A stretch of DNA of 64,000 bases, from NCBI GenBank assembly GCA_027490725.1, contig JAIXXN010000002.1, positions 1 to 64,000 of the forward strand, written 5' to 3'. The translations under genes were made by a program, and so were the position numbers. Below the pieces are notes generated by a model. It did no database searches. It saw only the letters and a program-made list of their open reading frames with translations, and had not been told where the DNA came from. Positions 54,005 through 63,539 of the stretch are shown here, piece after piece. The stretch comes from Oxalobacteraceae bacterium (lineage in GTDB: Bacteria; Pseudomonadota; Gammaproteobacteria; Burkholderiales; Burkholderiaceae_D). How positions within the stretch are numbered: position 1 is the stretch's first letter; each line of letters opens with the position of its first letter.

Positions 54005-57000
54005 TTACGTCATCGACTCCACTGCAGGGGCAGGTGGTGCGGCATGAGGGGCACGCTGCGGGTCCAGTTTATGCTGACCGGACAGGAACAGATACATGGC
54101 CGGCACCACGAACAGCGTAAACAGTGTGCCGATCGACAGACCGGTGAAGATTACCAGACCCATGGCGTGCCGGCCAGCAGCACCGGCACCGGAGGCGATG
54201 ACCAGCGGTACCACACCGAACACCATCGCCGCAGTGGTCATCAGAATCGGCCGCAAGCGCGTCGCGGCCGCTTCTTCGATGGCTTCGCGCTTGCTCTTGC
54301 CGGCAGCGCGCAAATGGTTGGCCACTTCGACAATCAGAATCCCGTGTTTGGAAATCAGCCCCATCAGCGTCACCAGCCCCACCTGCGTATAAATATTAAT
54401 CGACGCAAAGCCGAGGAAAATAAACGTCATCGCCCCGAACAGCGCCATCGGCACGGAGAACAGGATCACCACCGGATCGCGGAAGCTCTCGAACTGGGCG
54501 GCCAGCGCGAGGAATACGATGATCACGGCAAACGCCATGGTCATCACGAAGCCGCCCGACTCACTCATGTACTGCCGCGAGGAACCCGCGTAATCCACCG
54601 TATAACCGGAAGGTGCCACCTGTTTCACGGTATTGCGCAAGTATTCCAGAATCTCGCCTTGCGAGGCGCCCGTCACACCGGAGATGGTCGCCGAGTTCAA
54701 TTGCTGGAAGCGCGTCACCGATTCCGGCTGCACCGAATACTTGATGGTGGCCACGGTACTGGCCGGAATCATGGCGCCACTCGGGGTCTTGATCTGGAAG
54801 TCCAGCACATCGGATGGATTCAAGCGGTCGACCTGCTGCACTTGCGGAATCACCTTGTAGGAACGGCCCGCAATCGAGAAGTAGTTGACATAGCCGCCAC
54901 CGAGCGCGGCGCCCATGGCATTCCCGAAGTCCTGCTGGGTCAGACCCAGGGTGGCCAGTTTCTCCCGATCCACCTCGACACGCGCTTGCGGCGCATCGAT
55001 TTTCAGATCGACGTCGGCGAAGTAGAACTTGTTGTCCTGCTGGGCTTTCGCCAGCACCGCCTGCGCCACCGTGTTCAGATTTTCGAACGGCTCGGTGGTG
55101 GTAATGACGAACTGCACCGGCAGACCCGAGCTACCGGGCAGCGGCGGGAACTGGAAGGCGGCAACCCGGCCACCAGCCACCTGATTCCATTTCTGCTGCA
55201 GTTCCTGCTGGATTTCTGCAGCCGAGCGCTGGCGTTTTTCCCAGGACTTGAACAGCACCCCGCCGATGCCCGAATTGGTGGTCGGCACGCCGGTAATCTG
55301 GAACATCTGCTCGTATTCCGGCAAAGCGTGGGCAATCTCGAAGATCTGCTTGGCATAGGCCTGCATCTGGTCCGAGGTCGCGGTGGGCGCACCCACCACT
55401 TGCGACAGCACGATGCCCTGATCTTCTTCCGGCGCCAGTTCCGATTGCGACATCTTGAACATCAGCGCCAGCAACAGACTCAGAATCAGGCCCAATACGA
55501 TCAGCACGGGCCAGGTATTGAGCAGATTATGCAGCAGGCGCAGATAGCCGTGATGGACTTTATCGAACACCCGGTCGATGGCTTTGACGAATTTGCCTTC
55601 ATCCTGTTTCGGGTCGAAGAAATGGCCGCACATCATCGGCGACAGGGTCAGCGCGACAATGCCTGAAACGGCCACCGCACCGGCCAGCGTAAACGCGAAC
55701 TCGGTAAACAGCGCGCCCGTCAGACCACCCTGGAAACCGATCGGCACATATACCGCCACCAGCACTACCGTCATCGCCAGAATCGGGCTGCCCAGTTCGC
55801 GTGCTGCCACAATCGCCGCATCATACGGCTTCATCCCCTGTTTCATATGGCGGTCGACATTCTCGACCACGATGATGGCATCATCAACCACCAGACCGAT
55901 GGCCAGCACGATCGCCAGCAGTGTCAGCAGGTTGATCGAATAGCCGAGCATCAGCATTACGAAGAACGTCCCCACCAGCGATAGCGGCATGGCAATCACC
56001 GGCACGATCACCGCGCGCAGGCTGCCGAGGAACAGGTAGATCACAATCGTCACAATCACCAGCGCTTCGAGCAGGGTTTTCACCACTTCGTCGATCGAGG
56101 TATTGATGAACTCGGTCGAATCGTAGACGATTTCCCCCGTCAGGCCGTTCGGCAACTGTTCCTTGATCGCGGGGAAGGCCTGCCGCACGCGTTTCGCGAC
56201 ATCGAGAATATTCGCTTCCGGCGCCACTTTGATACCGATGAACACCGAACGCACGCCGCTAAAGGCGACGTTGAAATCATAGTTCTCCGAGCCCAGTGTG
56301 ACGGTAGCGATGTCTTCCAGATGCACGATCGCCCCGCCCGCCTGCTTGATGGCGAGCGCCTTGAATTCATCCACCGTGTGCAAGTCGGTACCGGCGGTGA
56401 GCGGCACAGTCACCATCTGTCCCTTGGTCGCGCCCAGCCCCGTCAGATAATTATTCTGCGCCAGCGCCGTGCTCACTTCGGCTGCCGTCACGCCATGGGC
56501 CGCCATCTTGCTGGCGTCCAGCCAGGCGCGCAGCGCGAACTGGCGGGCCCCCAGCAACTCGGCCGTCTGCACGCCCTGGATCGAATCGAGCTTGGGCTTG
56601 ACGACCCGCGCCAGAAAGTCCGTAACGTTATTGGTCGGCAGCGTGTCGCTGTAGAAGCCCATATACATGGCATCGGTGGTCTGGCCGGTCTGCACCGTCA
56701 GAACCGGTTGCTGCGCCTGCTGCGGCAACTGGTTGCGCACCGAATTCACCTGGGTGGTAATTTCCGTCAGCGCCCGGTTCGAATCGTAGTTCAGACGCAA
56801 GGTGGCAGTAATCACCGACACCCCGCTATTACTGGACGAGGACAGATAATCGATGCCCTGTGCCTGCGCAATCGCGCCCTCCAGCGGCTGAGTGATAAAA
56901 CCCGCCACGGTAGCGGCATCGGCACCGTAATAGGTGGTCGAAATCGTCACCACCGCATTCTGGGTCTTCGGATACTGATTGATCGGCAGACTGAATAGCG

Positions 57001-57082
57001 AACGCAAGCCCAGCACCACAATCAGCAGGCTCACCACGCTGGCCAGTACCGGCCGCTTAATGAAGATGTCGGTAAAATTCAT
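54005..57082 (-). CDS. RND efflux transporter, HAE1 family
   Basis: A 1025-residue inner-membrane pump of the AcrB/MexB type with 12 transmembrane segments and two large periplasmic loops. The start MNFTDIFIKRPVLASVVSLLIVVLG is typical. The proton-relay Asp pair is in LVVDDAIIVVENVDRH (about residue 400). FITQPLEGAIAQAQGIDYLSS and GLISKHGILIVEVANHLR are further signatures. It exports drugs or other amphiphiles together with the adaptor 13 bp upstream and the NodT-type channel. Similarity is closer to MexW/VexH-like HAE1 pumps than to metal RND pumps. Substrate unknown. Confidence 0.95.
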   Translation of the reverse strand: MNFTDIFIKRPVLASVVSLLIVVLGLRSLFSLPINQYPKTQNAVVTISTTYYGADAATVAGFITQPLEGAIAQAQGIDYLSSSSNSGVSVITATLRLNYDSNRALTEITTQVNSVRNQLPQQAQQPVLTVQTGQTTDAMYMGFYSDTLPTNNVTDFLARVVKPKLDSIQGVQTAELLGARQFALRAWLDASKMAAHGVTAAEVSTALAQNNYLTGLGATKGQMVTVPLTAGTDLHTVDEFKALAIKQAGGAIVHLEDIATVTLGSENYDFNVAFSGVRSVFIGIKVAPEANILDVAKRVRQAFPAIKEQLPNGLTGEIVYDSTEFINTSIDEVVKTLLEALVIVTIVIYLFLGSLRAVIVPVIAMPLSLVGTFFVMLMLGYSINLLTLLAIVLAIGLVVDDAIIVVENVDRHMKQGMKPYDAAIVAARELGSPILAMTVVLVAVYVPIGFQGGLTGALFTEFAFTLAGAVAVSGIVALTLSPMMCGHFFDPKQDEGKFVKAIDRVFDKVHHGYLRLLHNLLNTWPVLIVLGLILSLLLALMFKMSQSELAPEEDQGIVLSQVVGAPTATSDQMQAYAKQIFEIAHALPEYEQMFQITGVPTTNSGIGGVLFKSWEKRQRSAAEIQQELQQKWNQVAGGRVAAFQFPPLPGSSGLPVQFVITTTEPFENLNTVAQAVLAKAQQDNKFYFADVDLKIDAPQARVEVDREKLATLGLTQQDFGNAMGAALGGGYVNYFSIAGRSYKVIPQVQQVDRLNPSDVLDFQIKTPSGAMIPASTVATIKYSVQPESVTRFQQLNSATISGVTGASQGEILEYLRNTVKQVAPSGYTVDYAGSSRQYMSESGGFVMTMAFAVIIVFLALAAQFESFRDPVVILFSVPMALFGAMTFIFLGFASINIYTQVGLVTLMGLISKHGILIVEVANHLRAAGKSKREAIEEAAATRLRPILMTTAAMVFGVVPLVIASGAGAAGRHAMGLVIFTGLSIGTLFTLFVVPAMYLFLSGQHKLDPQRAPHAAPPAPAVESMT

Positions 57083-57095
57083 GGCGCGGCTTTCC

Positions 57096-58235
57096 TTAGT
57101 GTTCCTGCGGCGTCGGATGCGGATTATTAGACGGCTGCACCTTGTTGTCGATCACGGCTGGCGTACCATTTTTCAGCTTTAGCTGGCCGCTGGTGACCAC
57201 CAGCTGTCCCGCCTTCACGCCCGTCAGCACTGCCACCTGATCGCCCCGGGTCGGGCCGGTGGTCACGAAGACCTGCTGGGCCACCAGCTGGAGATTGCCC
57301 TTGTCATCCTTGGGCGCATCTTTGGCGGTCGATGGCGCCAGCACGAACACGGTCGCACCGTAAGGGTTGTAGGTAATCGCCGTCTGCGGCAGGGTCAGGT
57401 ATTCCTTCTGCTCGCCCTGATCCAGACTGACATTGGCAAACATGCCCGGCAGCAGTTGTCGTTTGCCGTTCGGCACGGTCGCCTGCACTTGCACATTGCG
57501 GGTGGCCGCATCGACTTTCGGGCTAATAGACGTGACCTTGCCGGCGAAGCTCACGCCCGGATAGGCATCCGCCGTCAGGACCAGCTTCTGGCCCAGCGAC
57601 AGACTGGCCAGCTGGCGTTGCGGCACAAAGAAGTCAACATACACGGTATCGATGGTCTGCAGCGTCACCAGCTTGTCGCCGGCATTCACATACTGACCGG
57701 GATTGATGGCGCTAATTCCCAGCTTGCCCGCAAACGGGGCGCGGATGGTTTTTTTGTCGACCAGCGCCTGCTGCTGGGCCACCTGCGCCTTGCGGCTTTT
57801 CAGGTCAGCTTCATCATTGTCGAGCTGGGCCTGACTGATGGCTTGCGCGGCAAATTGCAGGCGGTCACGCTTGAGCACCGAGGCCGACAGGTCGGCAGCA
57901 GCCTGCAGGGCTTGCAGCTGTGCCACATCGGCTTCCGCGTTCAAGCTGAACAGCACCTGACCAGCGCGCACTTCATCGCCGGAACGGAAGTGCACCTGCC
58001 GCACCATGCCGGCCAGTTCGGTGCTGATGTCCACGCCACGCACCGGCACCAGCGTACCCACCGACGTCAACTGCGGCTGCCATGCCGAACGTTCGGCTTT
58101 CAGCGCCGTCACCGTCTCGGCGCCGGGCTTGGGGGCCGAAGCGATCATTTTCTGGATCTGCAGATATTTGCCGAACGCCAGCACGGCGATCAGTACGATG
58201 ACACCACCTATCATGATGAACATACGCTTGGTCAT
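57096..58235 (-). CDS. RND efflux periplasmic adaptor (membrane fusion protein)
   Basis: A 379-residue adaptor with an N-terminal anchor segment (FIMIGGVIVLIAVLAFG), lipoyl half-motifs (VHFRSGDEVRAGQVLFSLNAEAD and TIRAPFAGKLGISAINPGQYVNAGDKLVTLQ), a helical hairpin between them (about 110-165) and beta-barrel/MP domains (VFVPQRQLASLSLGQKL, LPGMFANVSLDQGEQ). AGGAG lies about 9 nt before the ATG. It bridges the RND pump to the outer-membrane channel. It lies 70 bp after the channel gene and 13 bp before the pump gene. Confidence 0.94.
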   Translation of the reverse strand: MTKRMFIMIGGVIVLIAVLAFGKYLQIQKMIASAPKPGAETVTALKAERSAWQPQLTSVGTLVPVRGVDISTELAGMVRQVHFRSGDEVRAGQVLFSLNAEADVAQLQALQAAADLSASVLKRDRLQFAAQAISQAQLDNDEADLKSRKAQVAQQQALVDKKTIRAPFAGKLGISAINPGQYVNAGDKLVTLQTIDTVYVDFFVPQRQLASLSLGQKLVLTADAYPGVSFAGKVTSISPKVDAATRNVQVQATVPNGKRQLLPGMFANVSLDQGEQKEYLTLPQTAITYNPYGATVFVLAPSTAKDAPKDDKGNLQLVAQQVFVTTGPTRGDQVAVLTGVKAGQLVVTSGQLKLKNGTPAVIDNKVQPSNNPHPTPQEH

Positions 58236-58305
58236 GAATCAGTCTCCTGCCTGAGGATGTAAAAATAAGAAGAAATAGTCGCTGCAGCGCACGGCCTGCA
58301 GCCGC

Positions 58306-59841
58306 CTAGCGCTGACTACCGAATACGGGCGCGGCCGATACTCTGGTCGCCGCCGGGGCACCGTCATTGCGGTTCCACCAGCCGCCACCGAGGGCCTGGA
58401 ACAGCGCCGCCGTATCGGCGAAGCGCGCCGCCTGCGCCTGCACCAGCGCCACATGGGCTTGCTGATAGCTGCGCTGGGCGTCCAGCAAGGCCAGATAGCT
58501 GATGCCACCCAGTTTGTACTGCTGGGTCGCCAGTGCCAGTGCTTCGGCTGCCAGCGCATCGGACTCGGCCTGCGCTTTCAGGGCCGTGGCATCGCTCTCC
58601 AGTGCCCGCAGACTGTCCGCCACGTTCTGGAACGCGCCCAGCACGGTGGCACGGTACTGCGCCGCTGCGCCGTCATAGGCCGCCTCGGCCGCACGGCGCT
58701 TGGCGCTCAGCGCACCGCCATTAAAGATTGGCGCCGTGAGATTGCTGGCCAGACTCCAGGCCGTCGTCTCGGCATCGAACAGCTTGCCGAAGTTGGCGGC
58801 CGAAGAACCATAGCTGCCACTCAGCGTCAGCTGGGGATACTGGGCCGCGGTGGCCACCCCGATCGCGGCACTGGCCGCCTGCAACTGGGCTTCGCTGGCA
58901 CGGATATCGGGCCGCTGGCGCACCAGTGCAGAAGGCAGCGAGACGGGGAGATTTTGCGGCAGGGTCAGCGCGTCGAGCGTGAAATCGGGCAAGCCGCCCT
59001 CACCCGGCAATTTTCCGACCAGCACAGATAACTGGTGCTGGTTCTGCGCCAGCGCTTTTTCCAGCGGCGGCAGGCTGACTTTCAGCTGCGCCACCTGGTT
59101 GCGCTGACTGAGCAAGGTGCTACGTGCAATCGCGCCCAGCGCGAACTGCTGTTCGATGACGACTAGCTGGCGCGACAGGGCATCCAGCACTTCCTGCGTC
59201 GCCTGCAATTGCGCCCGCAGCGCGGCGCTACGGATCGCCGTGGTCACCACATTCGCGCTCAGGGTCAGATAGGTTGCCTCAACCTGGTAGCGCTGATAGT
59301 CAAGCTGGGCTTGCGCACCTTCCAGGGTGCGCCGGCTGGCACCGAACACATCGGGGGTATACGAGACATTGACGGAAGCGTTGTAGAGCGTGTACACCCC
59401 GGCGCCATTACCGGCACTGGCGGCCGGTTTTTTTTCGCGCGCCACGCCCAGCTGGCCATTAACGGCCGGATAACTGAGGCTTCCGGACTGTGCGTTATAG
59501 GATTCCTGGGCCTGCCGCAAACTCGCTTCCGCTGCGGCCATGCTAGGGTTCTGCGCCAGCGCAGCACGGATCAGCTGATCGAGTGCGGCTGAGCCGAAGA
59601 CTTGCCACCACTGGGCCGGCAGTTCCTGCCCCGCCACAAACTGCTGTGCCGCACCGCCCACCACCCCGGCCGCCTCGGCAGTCCGCGCCGCCAGTGGCGT
59701 CGGCGTATAACTGGCGCCGTCGGTGACGGGCGCGGCCGGTGTCTGGAAATTCGGTCCCAGCGCACAGCCGCCCAATCCGCTCAAGCCACTCACCAGCAGC
59801 AACGCCAGTCCAGTTCGCTGTTTGATGTTCTTTTTTCTCAC
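58306..59841 (-). CDS. Outer-membrane efflux lipoprotein, NodT family
   Basis: A 511-residue TolC-like channel. It has a lipoprotein signal with lipobox LSGLGGC (about residue 25), followed by ALGPNFQTP, the usual mature N-terminus of NodT/OprM proteins. Two OEP repeats follow, each with long helices (LIRAALAQNPSMAAAEASLRQAQESYNAQ and RPDIRASEAQLQAASAAIGVATAAQYPQLTLSGSYG). GTG 59841 is chosen as start because GGGGG lies 6 nt upstream. A TTG at 59856 would bury that sequence in the ORF. It is the first gene of the operon channel-adaptor-pump-cyclase-small protein. No TetR or MarR regulator is adjacent. Confidence 0.93.
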   Translation of the reverse strand: MRKKNIKQRTGLALLLVSGLSGLGGCALGPNFQTPAAPVTDGASYTPTPLAARTAEAAGVVGGAAQQFVAGQELPAQWWQVFGSAALDQLIRAALAQNPSMAAAEASLRQAQESYNAQSGSLSYPAVNGQLGVAREKKPAASAGNGAGVYTLYNASVNVSYTPDVFGASRRTLEGAQAQLDYQRYQVEATYLTLSANVVTTAIRSAALRAQLQATQEVLDALSRQLVVIEQQFALGAIARSTLLSQRNQVAQLKVSLPPLEKALAQNQHQLSVLVGKLPGEGGLPDFTLDALTLPQNLPVSLPSALVRQRPDIRASEAQLQAASAAIGVATAAQYPQLTLSGSYGSSAANFGKLFDAETTAWSLASNLTAPIFNGGALSAKRRAAEAAYDGAAAQYRATVLGAFQNVADSLRALESDATALKAQAESDALAAEALALATQQYKLGGISYLALLDAQRSYQQAHVALVQAQAARFADTAALFQALGGGWWNRNDGAPAATRVSAAPVFGSQR

Positions 59842-59969
59842 AAAAAGCCCCCACAAAAAGGTCGCCCCCGAGCTCTGGCGAACCGAACAGATCCGTAGTT
59901 TCGCATATTCGCATTTTTTATCCCGGATGTGTGCTTTTTATACGGACTTCTGCGGGGCGGTCGGTCCGC

Positions 59970-61535
59970 CTAGCCACTCAGCAGTTGCAGCAGCCGGCCA
60001 CCGACGGGACTGCCCCAGCCGCTACCGGCATCCCAGCCCGGTACACCCAGCATGGCGCCATTATTCCCCTGTACCACGTCGCGCGTCCCGCCATGGCCGC
60101 GCAGACCGCCATACAGCAAAGGCTGCAAAAATCCCACCGGATAGCCCAGCTGCTGATTAATCCGTGCCAGCAAACCGGCCCACAGCGGAGCAACCGCGCT
60201 GGTGCCACCGACGATCTGTTCCTGCCCGTTGACGCGGATGGCATACCCGCTGGCAGGATCGGCATGGCCGGTCACATCGGGCAGACCACGGAACCAGCCC
60301 TGTTCCACCAGCTGCGCCTGGTAGCCGGGGCGGCTGAAATACCGGCTAAAGCCCCCCCCGCTGGCCATCGCGGGGCCGCTATTCCACACCACTTCGCACA
60401 GCGGGCAGTCCGGATAGACCACGATGCGGGTGCCGCCGCAGGCCAGCGCATGCGGTGCCGAGGCGGGAAAATCCACGTGCAGCTGGCCGTCGCTGACGCC
60501 ATCCGTGGCGCCGTTGTCGCCCGCCGCACAGAGTATCGTCACGCCCATGCTGGCTGCCAGACTGAAGGCCTGCTCGATGGCGCTCATGGCCTGTTCGGTC
60601 CAGGCCGACTCCGGCGCGCCCCAGCTAATCGAAATCACACTGGGCCGGTTGACGTCATCATGCACCGCCGCCGTCACGGCATCCAGAAAGCCGCGCTCGT
60701 TGTTGGGCGCAAAATAGACGGCGATCAGCGCCCCCGGCGCCAGTGCACCGGCAATTTCGATATCCAGCATCACCTCGGTGTCGGCACTGGCATCCTGGCC
60801 GGGACGATTCGCCGCGTGATCAATGGCGATGCTGCGCACCCGCGGCGGCTTGAGGCCTAGCGTTTTGAAATAGGCGCGCAGATCCGCCGCGCGGCTACCG
60901 CCACCCAGTTCGATCAGCGCGATACACTGGCCGCTGCCATCGAGTCCGGACGGGAACTGGTAGAGCTGCGCCAGTTGCAGCGGCGTGTAGGCCGTGACGA
61001 CCCCGCTATCCCCGGCTTGCGCGGCGCGCTGGCGGAAGCGTGGCGTGGCAATCGGCCGGTCATCGAGGCCGAACACGCCTTCCACCACATCGGCCAGTTC
61101 GGCAGGCACACTCAGCGCGCCAGTACGTCCCCGGAAACTGCCATCGGCCGACTGATACTGCTGCAATTGTGCGCCGAACGCCAATGCCATCTGCTGCGCC
61201 GTGCCGGCGAGCACCACGCGCCGTTCGGCGCTGCTCCTGCTCAGCACATGCATGCCGTAGCGCGCCGCAAACGCCCCCACCCGCGCCATATCGGCCTCGC
61301 TGGCACCATGCGCGGCGGCGCACTGGCTGCGGCTCAGATAGCTGCGCTGCCGCGGCAATTGCTCGCCCGTGGCGGCAGCCTCGTCCGCTACATCACTTGC
61401 GGCGCGCAGGCGCACGGTAATTTCCAGCATCAGCGCGGCATCGACCGGCCCCAGTGCACGCGCACCGGGCAAGGCTAGCTGCTGGCTACCCGGCAAGATC
61501 CGGGGCTGGCTAAACGGGATTTGAGGCTGTGGCAT
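59970..61535 (-). CDS. Sedolisin (S53) family serine protease, pro-kumamolisin type
   Basis: A 521-residue protease precursor. The pro-domain (about 25-165) contains ERRVVLAGTAQQMALAFGAQLQQY. The catalytic domain has the Glu/Asp pair in DTEVMLDIEIAGALAPGA, the oxyanion Asp/Glu neighbourhood near VISISWGAPES, and the Ser nucleophile in VGGTSAVAPLWAGLLARINQ. A Ca-site-like C-terminal segment (DVVQGNNGAMLGVPGWDAGSGWGSPVG) is present. Sedolisins are acid-active endopeptidases. MPQPQIPF at 61535 is the likely start, with GGGAG upstream. No classical signal peptide is visible, so export route is unclear. It is divergent from the phosphatase-like gene and 128 bp upstream of the efflux operon. Confidence 0.92.
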   Translation of the reverse strand: MPQPQIPFSQPRILPGSQQLALPGARALGPVDAALMLEITVRLRAASDVADEAAATGEQLPRQRSYLSRSQCAAAHGASEADMARVGAFAARYGMHVLSRSSAERRVVLAGTAQQMALAFGAQLQQYQSADGSFRGRTGALSVPAELADVVEGVFGLDDRPIATPRFRQRAAQAGDSGVVTAYTPLQLAQLYQFPSGLDGSGQCIALIELGGGSRAADLRAYFKTLGLKPPRVRSIAIDHAANRPGQDASADTEVMLDIEIAGALAPGALIAVYFAPNNERGFLDAVTAAVHDDVNRPSVISISWGAPESAWTEQAMSAIEQAFSLAASMGVTILCAAGDNGATDGVSDGQLHVDFPASAPHALACGGTRIVVYPDCPLCEVVWNSGPAMASGGGFSRYFSRPGYQAQLVEQGWFRGLPDVTGHADPASGYAIRVNGQEQIVGGTSAVAPLWAGLLARINQQLGYPVGFLQPLLYGGLRGHGGTRDVVQGNNGAMLGVPGWDAGSGWGSPVGGRLLQLLSG

Positions 61536-61765
61536 GGCAGGCTCCCGAGACAATGCGACTCGGGCAAACGATACTGCCCAGCCGTACCCTGCGCTTGAGG
61601 CAGCACAGAGGTGTCCGCAATACCCTGCGGCGCCGCATGCCTGCGGGGCCGCGGCGCGCTAGCGTACCGGGCTGTCACGCTGTCGTCATATGCAAACGCT
61701 AACATCAGCGCCGCAACGTGGTACGCTATACGCCGCAGCAACTTTACAACCCGAATCGATACCCC

Positions 61766-63448
61766 ATGATCAAGAAACTGTCCCTGCCCGCCCTCCTCGT
61801 TGCCAGCACCCTGCTGGCACAGCCCGTCGCCGCCGCGAATGCTAGCCCGGCCAACCCTGCCACCGGCAGCACAGCTGCCCAGCCGAAACTGGTGGTGGTA
61901 CTAGTGGTTGACGGCTTGCCGAACGAGCAGGTGCTGCGCTACCGCGCGCAATTCGGTCAGGGCGGTCTGCGCCGCATGCTCGATCAGGGCGCCTCCTTCA
62001 ATAACGCCCACCAGGCGCACGGCATCACCGTTACCGCGATCGGCCACAGTGCCGTGCTGACGGGCGCCTACCCTTATGTGCACGGCATCATCGGCAATAA
62101 CTGGATCGATCCGCAGACCGGCAAATCGGTCTACTGCACGGAAGACACCAATTACCATTACCTCAACGAAGAGACCAAGCCCAGCGATGGCACCGCGCCG
62201 ACCCGTCTGAAGGTCGATACGCTGGGCGACCAGCTGCGCTACGCCACCGGTGGCCAGAGTAAGGTGCTGGCTGTGTCCGGCAAAGACCGTGGCGCAATTC
62301 TGCTGGCAGGGAAAACCGGTACCGCCTATATGTACATGGACAAGACCGGCAACTTCGCCAGCAGCAGCTACTATATGCAGCAGCATCCGGCCTGGGTGCA
62401 GCAATATCAGGCGGGCAAGCCACAGGACCGCTACTACGGCAAAAGCTGGGCCCCCTTGCTGCCGCCAGCGGCCTACGCCGGTGATGCCAGCGAAGAGCTG
62501 AATCAGGTCAAGGCCGGCAGCCACAACCGCCTGCCCTTCAGCTACTACAGCGAAAGCGGCAACATCGACGCCGAGTACTACAACCTGCTGAAGACCGGCC
62601 CCTATCTCGACCAGCTGACGCTGGACTTCGCGCGCGCCGCCATCGAAGGCGAAAACCTCGGTCGCAACCCGGCCGGTGTGCCGGATCTGCTGGGTGTCAG
62701 TCTGTCGGCCCACGACTACGTCAACCACGCGTTCGGCCCCGAAAGCAAGCTGTCGCATGACCACCTGCAACGGGTCGACCGCATGCTAGCCGAGTTCTTC
62801 AGCTACCTCGACAAGCGGGTCGGCATGGACAATGTGCTGGTGGTACTGACGGCCGACCATGGTTTCCCGAACACCCCGGAATTTTCGCGCACCCAGCACA
62901 TCGACGCCCAGCGCATCGACGGCGGCAAACTGATGGCGGCGCTCGATCAGCACCTGCGCGGCAAATTCGGCGGCGCCAAGCTGCTCAGCGCCTGGTCGCT
63001 GCCCAACATCCACCTCGACTACCAGCAGATCGAGAAAAGCGGCCTGAGGCGCGAAGAAGTCGAAACCGCCGCCGCCCGCTTCCTGCTGGCGCAGAACGGC
63101 ATCGTCGAAGCCTACACCCGCACCCAGCTGGAAAGTGGTGCCGTCAACACCACCCGCATGGCGATCCTGATGCGGCGCGCCTGGAACCGCGAAGCATCCG
63201 GTGACCTGATGATCGTCGCCAAACCGTACTGGTATTTCGGCACGGGCGTGAGCGGTACTTCGCACGGTTCGCCCTACGCCTACGATACCAATGTTCCCCT
63301 GCTGATTATGGGCAAACGCTGGATCAAACCGGGTGCCTATGGCCAGTATGCCGAGGTGATGGACATTGCCCCGACGCTGGCCCACCTGCTGCGTGTGCGC
63401 CCGCCGGCGGGTGCAGAGGGTCGCATTTTGACGGAAATACTACAGTAA
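61766..63448 (+). CDS. Alkaline phosphatase superfamily enzyme (PafA/NPP-like), exported
   Basis: A 560-residue protein with a signal peptide (LSLPALLVASTLLAQPVAA). The metal-binding core begins LVVVLVVDGLPNEQVLRY (first Asp). HGITVTAIGHSAVLTGAYPYVHGIIGNNW carries the Thr or Ser nucleophile region. GVSLSAHDYVNHAFGPES (Asp, His) and VVLTADHGFPNTPE (Asp, His) are metal ligands, and GTSHGSPYAYDTNVPLLIMG the last His. This arrangement is that of phosphate-irrepressible periplasmic phosphatases (PafA type) and nucleotide pyrophosphatase/phosphodiesterases. ATG 61766 is chosen. The 16 upstream codons do not add to the signal. Monoesterase versus diesterase activity cannot be decided here. Confidence 0.88.
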   Translation: MIKKLSLPALLVASTLLAQPVAAANASPANPATGSTAAQPKLVVVLVVDGLPNEQVLRYRAQFGQGGLRRMLDQGASFNNAHQAHGITVTAIGHSAVLTGAYPYVHGIIGNNWIDPQTGKSVYCTEDTNYHYLNEETKPSDGTAPTRLKVDTLGDQLRYATGGQSKVLAVSGKDRGAILLAGKTGTAYMYMDKTGNFASSSYYMQQHPAWVQQYQAGKPQDRYYGKSWAPLLPPAAYAGDASEELNQVKAGSHNRLPFSYYSESGNIDAEYYNLLKTGPYLDQLTLDFARAAIEGENLGRNPAGVPDLLGVSLSAHDYVNHAFGPESKLSHDHLQRVDRMLAEFFSYLDKRVGMDNVLVVLTADHGFPNTPEFSRTQHIDAQRIDGGKLMAALDQHLRGKFGGAKLLSAWSLPNIHLDYQQIEKSGLRREEVETAAARFLLAQNGIVEAYTRTQLESGAVNTTRMAILMRRAWNREASGDLMIVAKPYWYFGTGVSGTSHGSPYAYDTNVPLLIMGKRWIKPGAYGQYAEVMDIAPTLAHLLRVRPPAGAEGRILTEILQ

Positions 63449-63452
63449 AAAA

Positions 63453-63509
63453 ATATCATTTAGTTATTTCAAAAAATTAATTGATATGAAAATAATGTAA
63501 TGATAATTT
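63453..63509 (+). promoter_or_regulatory. AT-rich promoter region of the exported protein gene
   Basis: The 91-bp gap 63449-63539 is about 75 per cent A+T in an otherwise GC-rich window. It holds the inverted repeat ATATCA / TGATAT (63453-63458 with 63482-63487), a -35 candidate TTGATA (63481-63486) and -10 candidates GATAAT (63502-63507) or TAATTT (63504-63509, 17-nt spacing). Confidence 0.45.
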
Positions 63510-63539
63510 GTCACTTCTTACACCACAAATGGGGAAGTG

